Assembly (NCBI GenBank): GCA_029339505.1 | Contig: JAQISU010000170.1 | Span: forward strand, 1,390,001 to 1,454,000 | Reading direction: 5' to 3' | DNA from: Unio delphinus | Taxonomy: Eukaryota > Mollusca > Bivalvia > Unionida > Unionidae | Length of the DNA: 64,000 nucleotides | Shown here: piece by piece, positions 1 to 8,783 of the stretch | Position numbering within the stretch: the stretch's first letter is position 1 | How the letters are laid out: every line of letters starts with the position of its first letter | Notes under the pieces: model-generated | Databases searched by the model: none | Seen by the model: only the letters and a program-made list of their open reading frames with translations | What the model was told of the DNA's origin: nothing | Program-made: the position numbers and the translations under genes

Positions 1-886
1 GCATAATTAGAGATTGTATCGAGCAGATGCTGCATCGAATTAGCCATTACAGTTGTGTCATCCGCTAATAAGACACACGGCAGGTGGAGATCGACAAGAT
101 TTAGGCCTCGCAAAGTGTGATCTAAATCAGTGATCAAATCGTCTATCATAACGAGAAAGAACCAAGCGGACAAGATACGACCCTGCCCTACACCCTGCTT
201 AATATTGAAATATTTAGACAATTTGCCCGCAAATAAAACAGAACTAGCTACTCCCTTAAACGAGTCTTTCATGATGCGCCACGTCTTCCCTTTAATGCCA
301 AGTTTGTACAGCTTGTAAAATAACCCATTGTGCCAGACTGTATTGAATGCCTTAGCATTATCAAGAAATGTTGCATAGACAGGAGTATCTTTATCCATAT
401 AGTAGCATATAAATTCTTTGATACAAAACGCTGCAGTGATACTGCCACAATTATTCCTAAAACCTTGTTGCATTGGATTTGGAAAATTAATGTGCTTAGA
501 AAATATAAGTAGTCTATTATATATAATTTGCTCTAGGATTTTCTGAAGCACTGGAACTATAGTTATATCACGGTAGTTATTCATATCTAATTTGCTTTTC
601 CCCCCTCCTTTAAATATTGGTATTACTAAACCTTGTTTAAAATGGCATGGATACTCCTCGGCCTCGTACACTTTTTTGAAGACAGTTTCAAGTAACTGTA
701 CACTGCTTTGAGTGTCCGCAAACAGTAAATGCTCGGCAACAATACCGTCGTGACCACATGCCTTATTTTCACTGAGAGAACTAATTGCACTACTGATTTC
801 TTCTCTAGTGGGAATTTTGTCAAGAACTTCATCAAAGTGGGAATGGGTTTCTATACTCTGTTTTTTAACCTCTGCTAAGACCATAT
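1..886 (-). pseudogene. non-LTR retrotransposon reverse transcriptase fragment
   Basis: Read on the minus strand, the frame from about 880 to the window edge gives a recognisable reverse transcriptase. It includes a GVGQGRILSAW stretch (the usual G-x-x-QG block) near 160-205 and an LLADDTTV active-site block near 50-75, corresponding to the (Y/F)xDD box. Upstream is the finger region with SENKACGHDG and a fold resembling IPIFKGGGKS..NYR. The reading frame has few interruptions over some 290 codons. Endonuclease and RNase H parts are not visible: one side runs off the window and the other meets simple repeats at about 887. It is a truncated LINE copy. I cannot assign the clade. Confidence 0.8.
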
Positions 887-1038
887 GTATGGATGGATGG
901 ATGGATCGATGGTTGGTTGGTTGGTTGGTTGTATGGATGGTTGTTTGGTTGGTTGTATGGCTGGTTGGTTGGTTGGTTGGTTGTATGGATGGTTGGTTGG
1001 TTGTATGGATGGTTGGTTGTATGGTTGGTTGGTTGTAA
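885..1038. repeat. ATGG/TTGG tetranucleotide satellite
   Basis: Runs of ATGG and TTGG units with interspersed TTGT. The W-L-V-G-rich reading frames across it are by-products of the repeat. It borders the 5' side of the reverse-transcriptase fragment. Confidence 0.95.
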
Positions 1039-1077
1039 TAATAATTTACTAAATGCATTATTAAGCAGAAAGAAAAA

Positions 1078-1465
1078 CAGTTCTTTATTCGAACATTGAA
1101 CTCACTGGACAGACTGAAAAACAATGCTTTATTCGATCATTGAACTCAATGGACAGTATATGCCTAGTGGGACCTATACTGTCCATAGATAAGTAGGGCC
1201 TATACATAGGCCTAACTTTACGATGGGCAGTATAGGCCCTAAATTTACAATGGGCAGTATAGGCCCTAACTTTTTGATGGGCAGTATAGGCCCTAACTTT
1301 TCGATGGACAGTATAGGGCCTAACGTTTCGACGGACAGTATAGGGCCTTTTTAACTTTTCACAAAGTTGGACTCGTTTATTTTTTCACAAAGTTGGACTA
1401 GTTTATCTTTTCACAAAATTGGACTTATTTATCTTTTCTATCGACAAAATAGACCTTATTTACCT
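1078..1465. repeat. three adjacent short tandem repeat families
   Basis: First come two copies of a roughly 55-base unit (TTTATTCGA..CATTGAACTCA..TGGACAG) at 1078-1157. Five or six copies of a roughly 30-base unit containing GGGCAGTATAGGCCCTAAC follow up to about 1345. Then three to four copies of a 27-base unit containing TTCACAAAGTTGGACT end near 1465. No coding potential is seen. Confidence 0.8.
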
Positions 1466-2211
1466 GTTTAAAAGATAGGGATACTAATGACAATACACAG
1501 GTACAGTATTCCAACCTGTACGCAAATACAATATGGGTTAATTGTCAATCTTTGACAATGTTCATATCATAAATAACCAAAAGGCGTAACCATAAGTAAC
1601 ACGAGTTTATTTCACAGTTAATAAATGAATTCTTATTTTGCTGTTGGAGCTATTTGAAAATATTTTTAGATTCACACACGACCAAGAGTCCAACAATGTA
1701 TTTGATTAACTATTCTTACCTTACTTTAATTTATATACCGTTAAAGTTGAAAATAGTCTTCATGAAGAAAAGTCATTGAACCAGTTTAATTTTGTGATTT
1801 TTTTATTTTAAAAACCCAAATGAGATCAAAATAACACATTTATTGAATTTTTTTTTCTTCAGTTGTCCTACAGATCTAGAATATCCGTTAATAAAACGGG
1901 TAAAGCTTTATATCTAATTTATGATCATATGGTTGGGATGAATTGAAACGAAAAGGAAATACCATTACCAAAGTAGAACGGATACAAATGGATATAAAAG
2001 GCTCAGAATCCGATGGAACGTAGTGGGACTGCAGATACATTCCACTAAAGATGCTTGGAATCGCCTTGATGACCATTTTAAAGAAATGTCAAGGTACACT
2101 GGTCAGGGGTTCCTAATGGGAGAGTATGGAACACGTTGATCAAGATCTCTTCTTATAGGTGCATGAAGTGAACATGTAAAGGATAAGCTAACGGTAGTAG
2201 GAAATATTGCT
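1466..2211. other. no gene recognised
   Basis: AT-rich sequence with many stops in all frames. I see no domain, no terminal repeat and no RNA fold that I could support. Confidence 0.6.
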
Positions 2212-2312
2212 TGTTTGTTTGATTAGGATTTATAACGTAGCTTTAACAAATGTTCAGTCATATCGCTACGATATCTGCAGTGAGGCAGTTTATAGTGATG
2301 TCTAGTGATGTC
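2212..2312 (-). mobile_element. 3' fragment of a tRNA-derived SINE (family A)
   Basis: The stretch CGATATCTGCAGTGAGGCAG and the following TTATAGTGATGTCTAG also occur in the 45075-45385 SINE in the same orientation, together with the flanking TTTGTTTGATT tail. Only the tail portion is present here; the tRNA-like head is missing. Confidence 0.65.
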
Positions 2313-2317
2313 GAGTG

Positions 2318-2379
<62 letters not shown>
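2318..2379. repeat. (GA)n microsatellite
   Basis: About 30 uninterrupted GA dinucleotides directly after the SINE tail fragment. Confidence 0.97.
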
Positions 2380-2381
<2 letters not shown>

Positions 2382-2611
2382 GAATATTGTTCATAGTTGT
2401 ATGTTTCACAGTATAGTCACACAGTCAGAATGACTGTGCGAAGATACCTGGTTATGTGCATGATCTTATATTTTTATTTTGTGTATTTTTTTCTTATTTT
2501 TAAAAAAAAAATATTTTTATGAAAAAATTGTAACCTAGCCGATTACAAAACTGAGGACCACACGGCAGATGGGTCAGCCATGACCAAATGTTTTTTCCTG
2601 ATTAAAGATAA

Positions 2612-2677
<66 letters not shown>
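2612..2677. repeat. (ATT)n microsatellite, insertion site of the Polinton
   Basis: About 21 ATT/TTA units ending in TTAAT exactly where the terminal inverted repeat of the Polinton begins. The same TTAAT follows the other end of the element at 17348-17352. The poly-Leu and poly-Asn reading frames here are microsatellite translations. Confidence 0.95.
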
Positions 2678-2972
2678 AGCAGCAGAAGGGGCGAATCGGA
2701 CAACATTTTTAGACAAGTTTTCACTGAAATCACGCTTAAAAACAATGAAACCAATGACATCAGGGCCCAAATGTGTGTGTGAATCTAATATCGTTTCATG
2801 GATTAGGTCCAAAAAAAAAATATGAAAAAATCAATGAAATTAATGAAATCATCCATCGATTTTGGGGGAAAAGGGACTACAACGTCGTTGTCACTCACTA
2901 GAACTTTCAGTTGGGGTTAACCGAATATTTGATCCAGTCCGATACGATATCGTGTTCGAGGGTCATGTAAAT
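2678..2972 (+). repeat. Polinton left terminal inverted repeat
   Basis: Aligned by eye to the reverse complement of 17053-17347: 292 of 295 positions match, with differences in CTAATA/CTGATA, TAATG/TAACG and CATCC/CCTCC. It contains an A10 tract and a G5A4G3 block conserved in both arms. Confidence 0.97.
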
Positions 2973-2989
2973 CACTACGACGAAAATCA

Positions 2990-4357
2990 CTACGATTTCA
3001 CAAATAGACTAATTTGTAAAACCTCCTCTTGTAAATCAATCAGATTATTAGACTGGTCAGTGAGTTTGAAATTAATTCTGGTTAATGAATTATTATGACA
3101 TCGCATATAGACTGGATTCACCGGGGACTCAATTATTAAAAATCCTGGAGGAGCTGTTGGTGCAAATGAATACAAAATATATCCTTGCTGAGCTTGATTT
3201 GATCGTTCTAGATTAATTTGATAGCTTCCTTCGATAACATCACATACTAAATTGAGCGCTATCACCGATGAAATATTCACATTGAACGGAGCAATATGCC
3301 TGCCACCACCATCTGGGTCATTATTATGGGTCAGGATTTTTATTTCCGGTGATGTTGCTTTTTTCCATGCATCATGAATTATTTTAAAACCAACATCGAT
3401 GGTGTCACTGAGAGATTTTTGTAGTTCTAAGATATTATATCCTGGTAGTTTGAATGTGGGAATATCTTCTACGCGTATATTATACTTCGTTGCAAATATT
3501 GTTTTCGATAGGGGGATATCGTCATCTAATATACCCTGAATAATTTGTGAATGAAATGTTTCCATGTCATTGATGATTTTGTTACATGTTTCTACAACGC
3601 TGATAAATTCGTCTCGGGTGAGAGTACCGGATTTAAGGGATATTAACAACAACGAAATATCGTTATTGAACGATCTGAAATTTTCAGTGGTTTTACTCTG
3701 TAGAAGTGTGTGGTATCTTTTATTAGTGACGGTATCTATCGTTTTAAGAAAAAAATTCAATTTGTCATAATCTCTATAACTCTTTACTGGATTATCAGAT
3801 TTTATCCTGTCTGTGACATAATCAGATTTTTTTGGTTCTGGTAAATCAACGGGTTTTTCCCGGGGTGGGATTTCAGGCCATCCTAGAACGGTTCTAATAG
3901 AACTTTGATAGATATCTACGACATAACCCTCTGTGCTTATTTCAATGGCAGATGATAGTGTTGGTTCATGAACTGTTATAGCTATTTTTGACTCTACTCC
4001 AGTAATCGATTTTATTCTACGCGCGAATTCATTATTGATTTGTTCGATTTGGTATGATCCGGTTGGTATGGAAACAACATTCCAGTCTGGGGTACCGTCT
4101 GGTTTATTCTTATTCGCAAATACCAGGGAATTATTGGGTTGTTGACCACCAAATGATTTTGACCTAATATTTGGCCAACTGTGGTATACTCGTAATTTTG
4201 CTAGCGCTATCTCCTTCACTGGGACCGGAGAGGGGAAATTCACACTGAATTCTGGATTCGTTGAGGTTATTGAGATCATGCTGGTTTGTACTGGGTTTGT
4301 GTTCTCCACTATTTGTTGAAGTAATTCCATCGGTGTTGTCATTGTTATTATACTCAT
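2990..4357 (-). CDS. Polinton virion-associated protein, 455 aa, function unknown
   Basis: Intact 455-residue frame at the left end of the element, stopping 18 bp inside the TIR. The N-terminal half carries a block (residues about 28-75) of the kind seen in a protein shared by many invertebrate Polinton/adintovirus-like elements: a sandwich-like sequence around VKEIALAKLRVYHSWPNI, then an IPTGSYQIEQIN segment. The C-terminal half is beta-rich and ends with hydrophobic strands. No catalytic motif is seen. By position at the end of the virion block I infer a structural, penton- or spike-type protein. Three methionines lie within the first ten codons. The start region overlaps the end of the upstream frame by about 190 bases, so a start at the third Met is possible. 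Confidence 0.6.
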   Translation of the reverse strand: MSIITMTTPMELLQQIVENTNPVQTSMISITSTNPEFSVNFPSPVPVKEIALAKLRVYHSWPNIRSKSFGGQQPNNSLVFANKNKPDGTPDWNVVSIPTGSYQIEQINNEFARRIKSITGVESKIAITVHEPTLSSAIEISTEGYVVDIYQSSIRTVLGWPEIPPREKPVDLPEPKKSDYVTDRIKSDNPVKSYRDYDKLNFFLKTIDTVTNKRYHTLLQSKTTENFRSFNNDISLLLISLKSGTLTRDEFISVVETCNKIINDMETFHSQIIQGILDDDIPLSKTIFATKYNIRVEDIPTFKLPGYNILELQKSLSDTIDVGFKIIHDAWKKATSPEIKILTHNNDPDGGGRHIAPFNVNISSVIALNLVCDVIEGSYQINLERSNQAQQGYILYSFAPTAPPGFLIIESPVNPVYMRCHNNSLTRINFKLTDQSNNLIDLQEEVLQISLFVKS

Positions 4358-4812
4358 GTTTTTGTATTTCTAATTTTGACATCGCAGAATCATATATATC
4401 TACCATCGCTGAAAACTCACTCTCTGATATAATTGTATCATCGAGCGATGACGATATCAATGAGGATAATTGCGAGTATGCAGTAGACACAACATGAAAT
4501 TGAATTATGTAGTCTTGTAGTTTCCGTTGGCTGCATGAGGATATTTTTTTTTGTGATTATTGAAATAATTCCAGCGATTGTTGTTGCCGCAGAAATGCAA
4601 ATTGGAACAGCTATCGGGGCCATCATTGTCACTGAAGACAAAATAATACCGGCTCCGGTGATTACACCACTCACTGAATACACAGTAACATCAATTGCGG
4701 TAATTCTCCTGCGATATTTTTTAATTTTCATTGCATACTCCTCAGACAGGGTTTTGAGTCTAGTTTGATATTCTCTGACCTGATCATAGCGATATTGCGA
4801 TGATGAAATCAT
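4164..4812 (-). pseudogene. small membrane-segment virion protein, frameshifted in a homopolymer
   Basis: Two overlapping minus-strand frames appear to be one gene. The first (from ATG at 4810-4812) has a charged helix, then a long hydrophobic stretch of two probable membrane segments (about residues 39-92, rich in G, I, V and A) and a KK motif. The second has no ATG of its own and opens only at a GTG (4488-4490). It continues with a helical segment containing YSQLSSLISSSLDD and ISESEFSAMVDIYD. The frames exchange at a T9 run (4544-4552, A9 on the coding strand). The layout of hydrophobic hairpin followed by a helical tail recurs in a small protein of related invertebrate elements. The motif ACAATTGAAAA lies 23 bases before the ATG. 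Confidence 0.6.
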
Positions 4813-4835
4813 TTTTTATTTTAACAACGCTAGCG

Positions 4836-4846
4836 TTTTCAATTGT
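4836..4846 (-). promoter_or_regulatory. shared upstream motif ACAATTGAAAA (copy 1)
   Basis: An 11-base identical string occurs 23 bases before the ATG of the small membrane-segment gene; the same string precedes two other virion genes. Candidate promoter element, inferred. Confidence 0.4.
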
Positions 4847-4862
4847 GAAATCCTTTCAATTT

Positions 4863-5711
4863 TCAACTTAAATCCACTACGAATTCCACATACCATAATA
4901 CCAGAGCTCTAGCCAAATGTTTATCAGTAGCTGTTATAGTGAACTTTTCAATTGTACCCTTGTCGATGATCGTTGAAATCGTATTATTGACCCCGGATGA
5001 ACTCGACGATGATATATTAAATTGAACCGTTGTCACCAGTGTTAATCGATAAATACCCTTGACGGTTGCAGTGATATCTAATTTATTGTTTGTAGGTATC
5101 CACACAAATGATCCGTGTTGGATTGTATATACTATGTTGTTGGTTTTCTCATGAGGAATTTTTGTTTTTTCAATGACTTTTATCATCCTCGAAAAATCAC
5201 CTTTGACGGCTTCGATGAAAGTTTTCGTCTCATCGATGGATTTTTTAATATCAGGGAGTTTTAGTTCAATTTTATCGAATGTAGTTCCAATAAATTTATC
5301 AATGATATTTCTACGAAATGCGGTAAACTGTTTTATGTGTTCTTCAATTCTAGATTCAAGTGTTGTTAGTACAACCACAGAATTGTTTAACTCATCGTTG
5401 AGAATTTTTAATCGATCTGTAATCGTCCAAACGAGTACACCCGGTTTGAGTTTACCCTGATCGGAAAATAGCGCAACGGTGTTCTCGATTGCGTTTTGTT
5501 GTTTAACTAAAATATCATCCAGAGAAATATTACTAGATTTTAATTTACCCTGGCGATCTTGAAATACAACTATTTCATTGGGTTCAACACTTTCTAAATT
5601 CAACGTCTCAGCTATTTCATCTTTAATTTTTTTTGTTATATCCTTGATATAATCAGGGGTTGCAGTGCCATCGGGTTTGGGTTTCAAAGATCTCCCCCAA
5701 ATATCAATCAT
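4863..5711 (-). CDS. putative fibre-like virion protein, 282 aa
   Basis: Intact frame starting MIDIWGRSLKPKPDG. Residues about 20-100 are charged. Residues about 100-175 have heptad-like spacing compatible with a coiled coil (LNDELNNSVVVLTTLESRIEEH and following). Residues about 190-282 are beta-rich, with a Ser/Thr-rich loop SSSSSSG and an aromatic C-terminal strand. A coiled-coil shaft with a terminal beta domain suggests a trimeric fibre or receptor-binding protein; this is inference from architecture only. The start is one base from the stop of the protease gene (5713), so the two are tightly packed. Confidence 0.55.
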   Translation of the reverse strand: MIDIWGRSLKPKPDGTATPDYIKDITKKIKDEIAETLNLESVEPNEIVVFQDRQGKLKSSNISLDDILVKQQNAIENTVALFSDQGKLKPGVLVWTITDRLKILNDELNNSVVVLTTLESRIEEHIKQFTAFRRNIIDKFIGTTFDKIELKLPDIKKSIDETKTFIEAVKGDFSRMIKVIEKTKIPHEKTNNIVYTIQHGSFVWIPTNNKLDITATVKGIYRLTLVTTVQFNISSSSSSGVNNTISTIIDKGTIEKFTITATDKHLARALVLWYVEFVVDLS

Positions 5712-5712
5712 G

Positions 5713-6159
5713 TTATTGTAAAACTCTTTCTCTCTCTAAAAAGCGATTGCTGGTGTAGTCATTTACGACAATATGAGGTGGTTTTCCCCTTGGGTTACCC
5801 AAGGAGTTAGAAATAGCGTCAAGGACATTTAATACTTCACTGCCGCATATTGGTGGGTCATTGATTTGTTGTGTTGGTAGCGTAGAATACCAAGTCTTCA
5901 TTGGAAATTGTTTTATGTAACGCATAAATTCTTTTGGTGGGGCTAATCCATATGAATCAAAATAGACAATCCCACGTGGATCAATAGCGTATGCAGCCCA
6001 GTGAGTTCCAGGTCTGGTGCTGTTATCGAGATTAATAATACCTGTTTCAGTTTTGTTTGGTTGATGTGGTAATTGATCTTTCATAAAAACACCTCTGAAA
6101 TGTTTAATCGCTAGTTTTTTAGCAGCATCCATTAAATCAAAATTGGACATTGGAATCAT
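5713..6159 (-). CDS. adenain-like cysteine protease (C5 type)
   Basis: Maturation protease of adenoviruses and Polintons, which processes virion precursors. From the ATG at 6157-6159 the protein is 148 aa. The catalytic set is visible: His53 in GTHWAAY, Asp68 in VYFDSYG, a Gln in TQQIND and Cys105 in PICGSEVL. The spacing matches the adenain family, which is 180-210 aa in adenoviruses and often shorter in Polintons. The frame is open back to 6276, but that extension begins only at GTG and is an out-of-frame reading of a repeat in the neighbouring gene. I therefore chose Met40 of the open frame (Met43, at 6150, is the alternative). No lesion is seen. Confidence 0.88.
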   Translation of the reverse strand: MIPMSNFDLMDAAKKLAIKHFRGVFMKDQLPHQPNKTETGIINLDNSTRPGTHWAAYAIDPRGIVYFDSYGLAPPKEFMRYIKQFPMKTWYSTLPTQQINDPPICGSEVLNVLDAISNSLGNPRGKPPHIVVNDYTSNRFLERERVLQ

Positions 6160-6170
6160 AGACTCCTCAA

Positions 6171-6710
6171 TTAATAAATCGTTCCTGGTAGTCTCAGGCC
6201 TGATCCGTGAACGGATCTCCCGCTGTACCATGAATACGGGGTCCCTGGTAGTCTTAGACCCTTTCCGCTGTACCACGAATACGGGGTTCCTGGTAGTCTT
6301 AGACCCAATCCGTGAACGGATCGTCCCTTTTTTTTATATCCTTGTCCAGCTGCCTTTTTCAACGCCATTCCTGCTGCAGTACCAACGGCTCCTAACGCCG
6401 CTGCTTTAGCCACCGCTGGGGCTGCTGCTGCAATCAATGCTGGTATTGCAGCTAACAACGGAAATATACCGCCTGTTTTAATCATATTTTTGATAGCAGC
6501 CGCAGAAAGAGTAATCTGAACACCTTTTTTATCCTTGAGAGCATCATTGAAATGTTTCACTTGACGAGTTGTCAGCGATAATTTATTTGCACCACCAGTC
6601 ATTTGATTAGGTTTCAACGTGATTGTGGTTCCACATTTTTTAGCCGATTCTGATTGCAATTTTTTGATTTGACCAGGAGTTAACGTAACACTAATAACAC
6701 TATATGACAT
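6171..6710 (-). CDS. adenovirus pX/pVI-like minor virion protein
   Basis: 179 aa, ATG at 6708-6710. The N-terminal part (1-70) is basic and holds SVTLTPGQIKKLQ and TLKPNQMTGG segments typical of a small capsid-core protein common in invertebrate Polinton-like elements. Residues about 82-120 form an Ala-rich hydrophobic helix (FPLLAAIPALIAAAAPAV), which could be membrane-active as in pVI. The C-terminus consists of two to three copies of a RLPGTPYSWYSG unit with SVHG linkers, from direct DNA repeats at 6178-6325. Function is inferred from composition and context. Confidence 0.6.
   Translation of the reverse strand: MSYSVISVTLTPGQIKKLQSESAKKCGTTITLKPNQMTGGANKLSLTTRQVKHFNDALKDKKGVQITLSAAAIKNMIKTGGIFPLLAAIPALIAAAAPAVAKAAALGAVGTAAGMALKKAAGQGYKKKGRSVHGLGLRLPGTPYSWYSGKGLRLPGTPYSWYSGRSVHGSGLRLPGTIY
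6178..6325. repeat. direct repeats in the 3' end of the minor virion gene
   Basis: GGTAGTCT(C/T)AG(A/G)CC and TACCA(C/T)GAATACGGGGT recur two to three times with period about 50-65 bases. They encode the RLPGTPYSWYSG repeats and, in the shifted frame, the spurious N-terminal extension of the protease frame. Confidence 0.8.
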
Positions 6711-6774
6711 TATACATAATAGATTGATTCTAAATCGTAAAACGATTCAATGGAAATATCCTTCGGATTTTCAA

Positions 6775-8247
6775 TTACATGTTTTCTACTGGGGCATCTA
6801 CCACTCTCATTCTTCCACCAACACCTTCAAGTAGCATTGATTTATCACTGAGAATGACAGCAACCGCTCTATAATTCGGAATAAGGATAGGATGTACCCC
6901 AGCAACTGCTGCTGGACCAATCGGACGGGTTACACGGGCTCTAAAGTGTATATCAACGACAGATTGTCTCATCAAATCAAGATGTTCCAATGAAAAGTAA
7001 TAAATCGGATAGAGGCTTTTAAAATCCAATTGTGATATTTGCAAACCGGTATCCACATTTTGATCACGTGCCATAAATGACAACAGGTTATGATAGACAC
7101 GTGCAATATGATTCTGACCGTAATCAAGTTGTATATCCTCGGATGGTTCCTGCTGTCCGTTTATTCTCAGCGAGACTTCATTCACACCTAACTGATCAAA
7201 TATCATATGACTTCGTTCTTGATTACCAACTCGCGCAGCATTCTGTAACGCAATAAATATATGACGTGGAGCTGAAACCCCTTGTTTTGATGCCAGGTGC
7301 TATGTGAATGTACCATCAACATTACCCAGTTTAATATCCGTAGTCACTGATAACCAACTCAACAACGACTTTCCTCCTTGGTCCATAAATGATAGTAGTC
7401 GCTGTTCTTCTGTGATTGATGGAGTTAACACTGGCATCCATAATGATAGTTTTGTTAAAATGACTTTACCGGGAGCAACCCCAGCATTACGCCAGATTGC
7501 ATCATCATCAGTACCCTTTCTCACGAGTGCTATTGTGTGTTTGGCTCCATAAATAACTTTTCGGACGTTTCTACAGAATCCAAATATATGATGCAGTGGA
7601 ATCGCACATGAAAATCGTCGACGCTGCCCATGCAACATTGCTACGCGTGTTGCAAATCCTAAATTGAGATTACCATTAACGCCTCCGAGAATATCAAACT
7701 CAGCTCCGGGTCTAGTTCGACGTTCTGGATTAGCTGCTTCCCCTTGATTAGCAACTGAAGTGACTTGCGGTGTTAACACTTTAATGAATTGAAGGTGATC
7801 AGCGTTATCAGAGGTATCCTTTGCAAACATCATAGATGGACCCGCTGATCTTGTATAATCATCAGAATATCTCGCTAACCCTATGATTGTTGTGGCCATA
7901 TCAACTTCACGGTCAATGGATTCAATTTCTTTTCCATCAATGAGATATCTAGCGCTTTCAAATAACGCCATGATGCCGTTATTAACAAAACCAACTCGGA
8001 CATTTGAGTTAATGTCATATGGTGGATCATTATGTGCAGCATCATTTGTTACAAGTTCTCCTTCTACTTCAATAAACGCTTCACAAGGCAAAAAGTATTT
8101 ACTGGTATCATGAACTTGAAGTTCAATTCGCGATCGGAGATCTGGTTGTACTGCGTGATAAGAATAAAATTGAAAATCGCGTACAGAATCATTCTTGCCA
8201 ACTGGGGCATCCATATCAAATGCTGGATCAGGTGACCTTTTGAACAT
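6775..8247 (-). pseudogene. major capsid protein (double-jelly-roll type), interrupted by one in-frame TAG
   Basis: Starts MFKRSPDPAFDMDAPVG and spans 490 codons in one frame, a usual length for Polinton MCPs. Codon 316 (7300-7302) is TAG. The frame continues uninterrupted through APRHIFIALQNAARVGNQE and MIFDQLGVNEVSLRINGQ, a block typical of the second jelly roll of Polinton/adintovirus capsid proteins (an R..Q..FD type signature). The N-terminal half has the DFQFYSYHAVQPDLRSRIELQV and KYFLPCEAFIEVEG strands. The protein would form pseudo-hexameric capsomers. The stop may be a decay mutation or an assembly error; readthrough is unsupported. No homology search could be run here, so the identification rests on these blocks and on context. 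Confidence 0.82.
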
Positions 8248-8267
8248 TTTATTCTATTTATCAGAGT

Positions 8268-8750
8268 CTAAATCGTGATTTTCATCGTGAAAAACGCTAG
8301 CGTGAAAATCCATAGAATTTCATCGACGTGGTTTTTAAAGCCACTTCCCGCTATCATGTTTGCAATATTGCTTTGGTCCCCTTGATTTACCATCGACGCT
8401 AGTTTTTCATCTACTGCGTTATTTATAATTTTACTAACACTTGCAGGCATTTCTTCTGTAGACGGTAACGGTTTCTTTTTTCGTCTCACTAATGATGTTA
8501 TTTTATCCTTCGCAGTTGAAAACGCTTTCCCGGCAAGATCTCCAACAGTACTAATACCCTTATCACGAATAACATCAATGACTTTCATTGATAACTGTTT
8601 AGCTAACGGCATCACTTTTGGGGCCATTCTTGAAAAGAATCCTAAAATGCTATTGCCGAGGCCATCTCCATAGTATGCTCTATAAACTGGAAACCGTGAA
8701 TTAACTACATAGACGGGGGTTGGTTTATCATGATTGTAATGGATGATCAT
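8268..8750 (-). CDS. minor virion protein with GLGxxxxxFFxR block, 160 aa
   Basis: Intact, ATG at 8748-8750, 20 bases upstream of the capsid gene. Residues 24-75 (YGDGLGNSILGFFSRMAPKV and following) resemble the Gly-Leu-Gly/aromatic/basic N-terminal segment seen in a minor capsid protein that usually sits beside the MCP in adinto-like elements. The C-terminus ends in a hydrophobic helix (WIFTLAFFTMKITI). The motif ACAATTGAAAA lies at 8770-8780 on the coding strand, 19 bases before the ATG. Role inferred from neighbours. Confidence 0.55.
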   Translation of the reverse strand: MIIHYNHDKPTPVYVVNSRFPVYRAYYGDGLGNSILGFFSRMAPKVMPLAKQLSMKVIDVIRDKGISTVGDLAGKAFSTAKDKITSLVRRKKKPLPSTEEMPASVSKIINNAVDEKLASMVNQGDQSNIANMIAGSGFKNHVDEILWIFTLAFFTMKITI

Positions 8751-8769
8751 TATTATAAAAACAATAGTG

Positions 8770-8780
8770 TTTTCAATTGT
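8770..8780 (-). promoter_or_regulatory. shared upstream motif ACAATTGAAAA (copy 2)
   Basis: Identical to the copies at 4836-4846 and 9752-9762; 19 bases before the ATG at 8750. Confidence 0.4.
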
Positions 8781-8783
8781 TAT

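Noticed and set aside
808..1099. W-L-V-G-rich frames
   Set aside because: Translation of an ATGG/TTGG repeat.
2543..2825. Reading frames with poly-Leu or poly-Asn on both strands
   Set aside because: Direct translation of the (ATT)n microsatellite joined to the Polinton TIR.
4164..4490. Independent 108-aa gene
   Set aside because: No ATG at its start (GTG only) and its content completes the preceding frame; treated as the second half of a frameshifted gene.
6160..6276. N-terminal 39-residue extension of the protease
   Set aside because: Begins at GTG and is an out-of-frame reading of the neighbouring gene's repeat; the ATG at 6159 lies just after the upstream stop.
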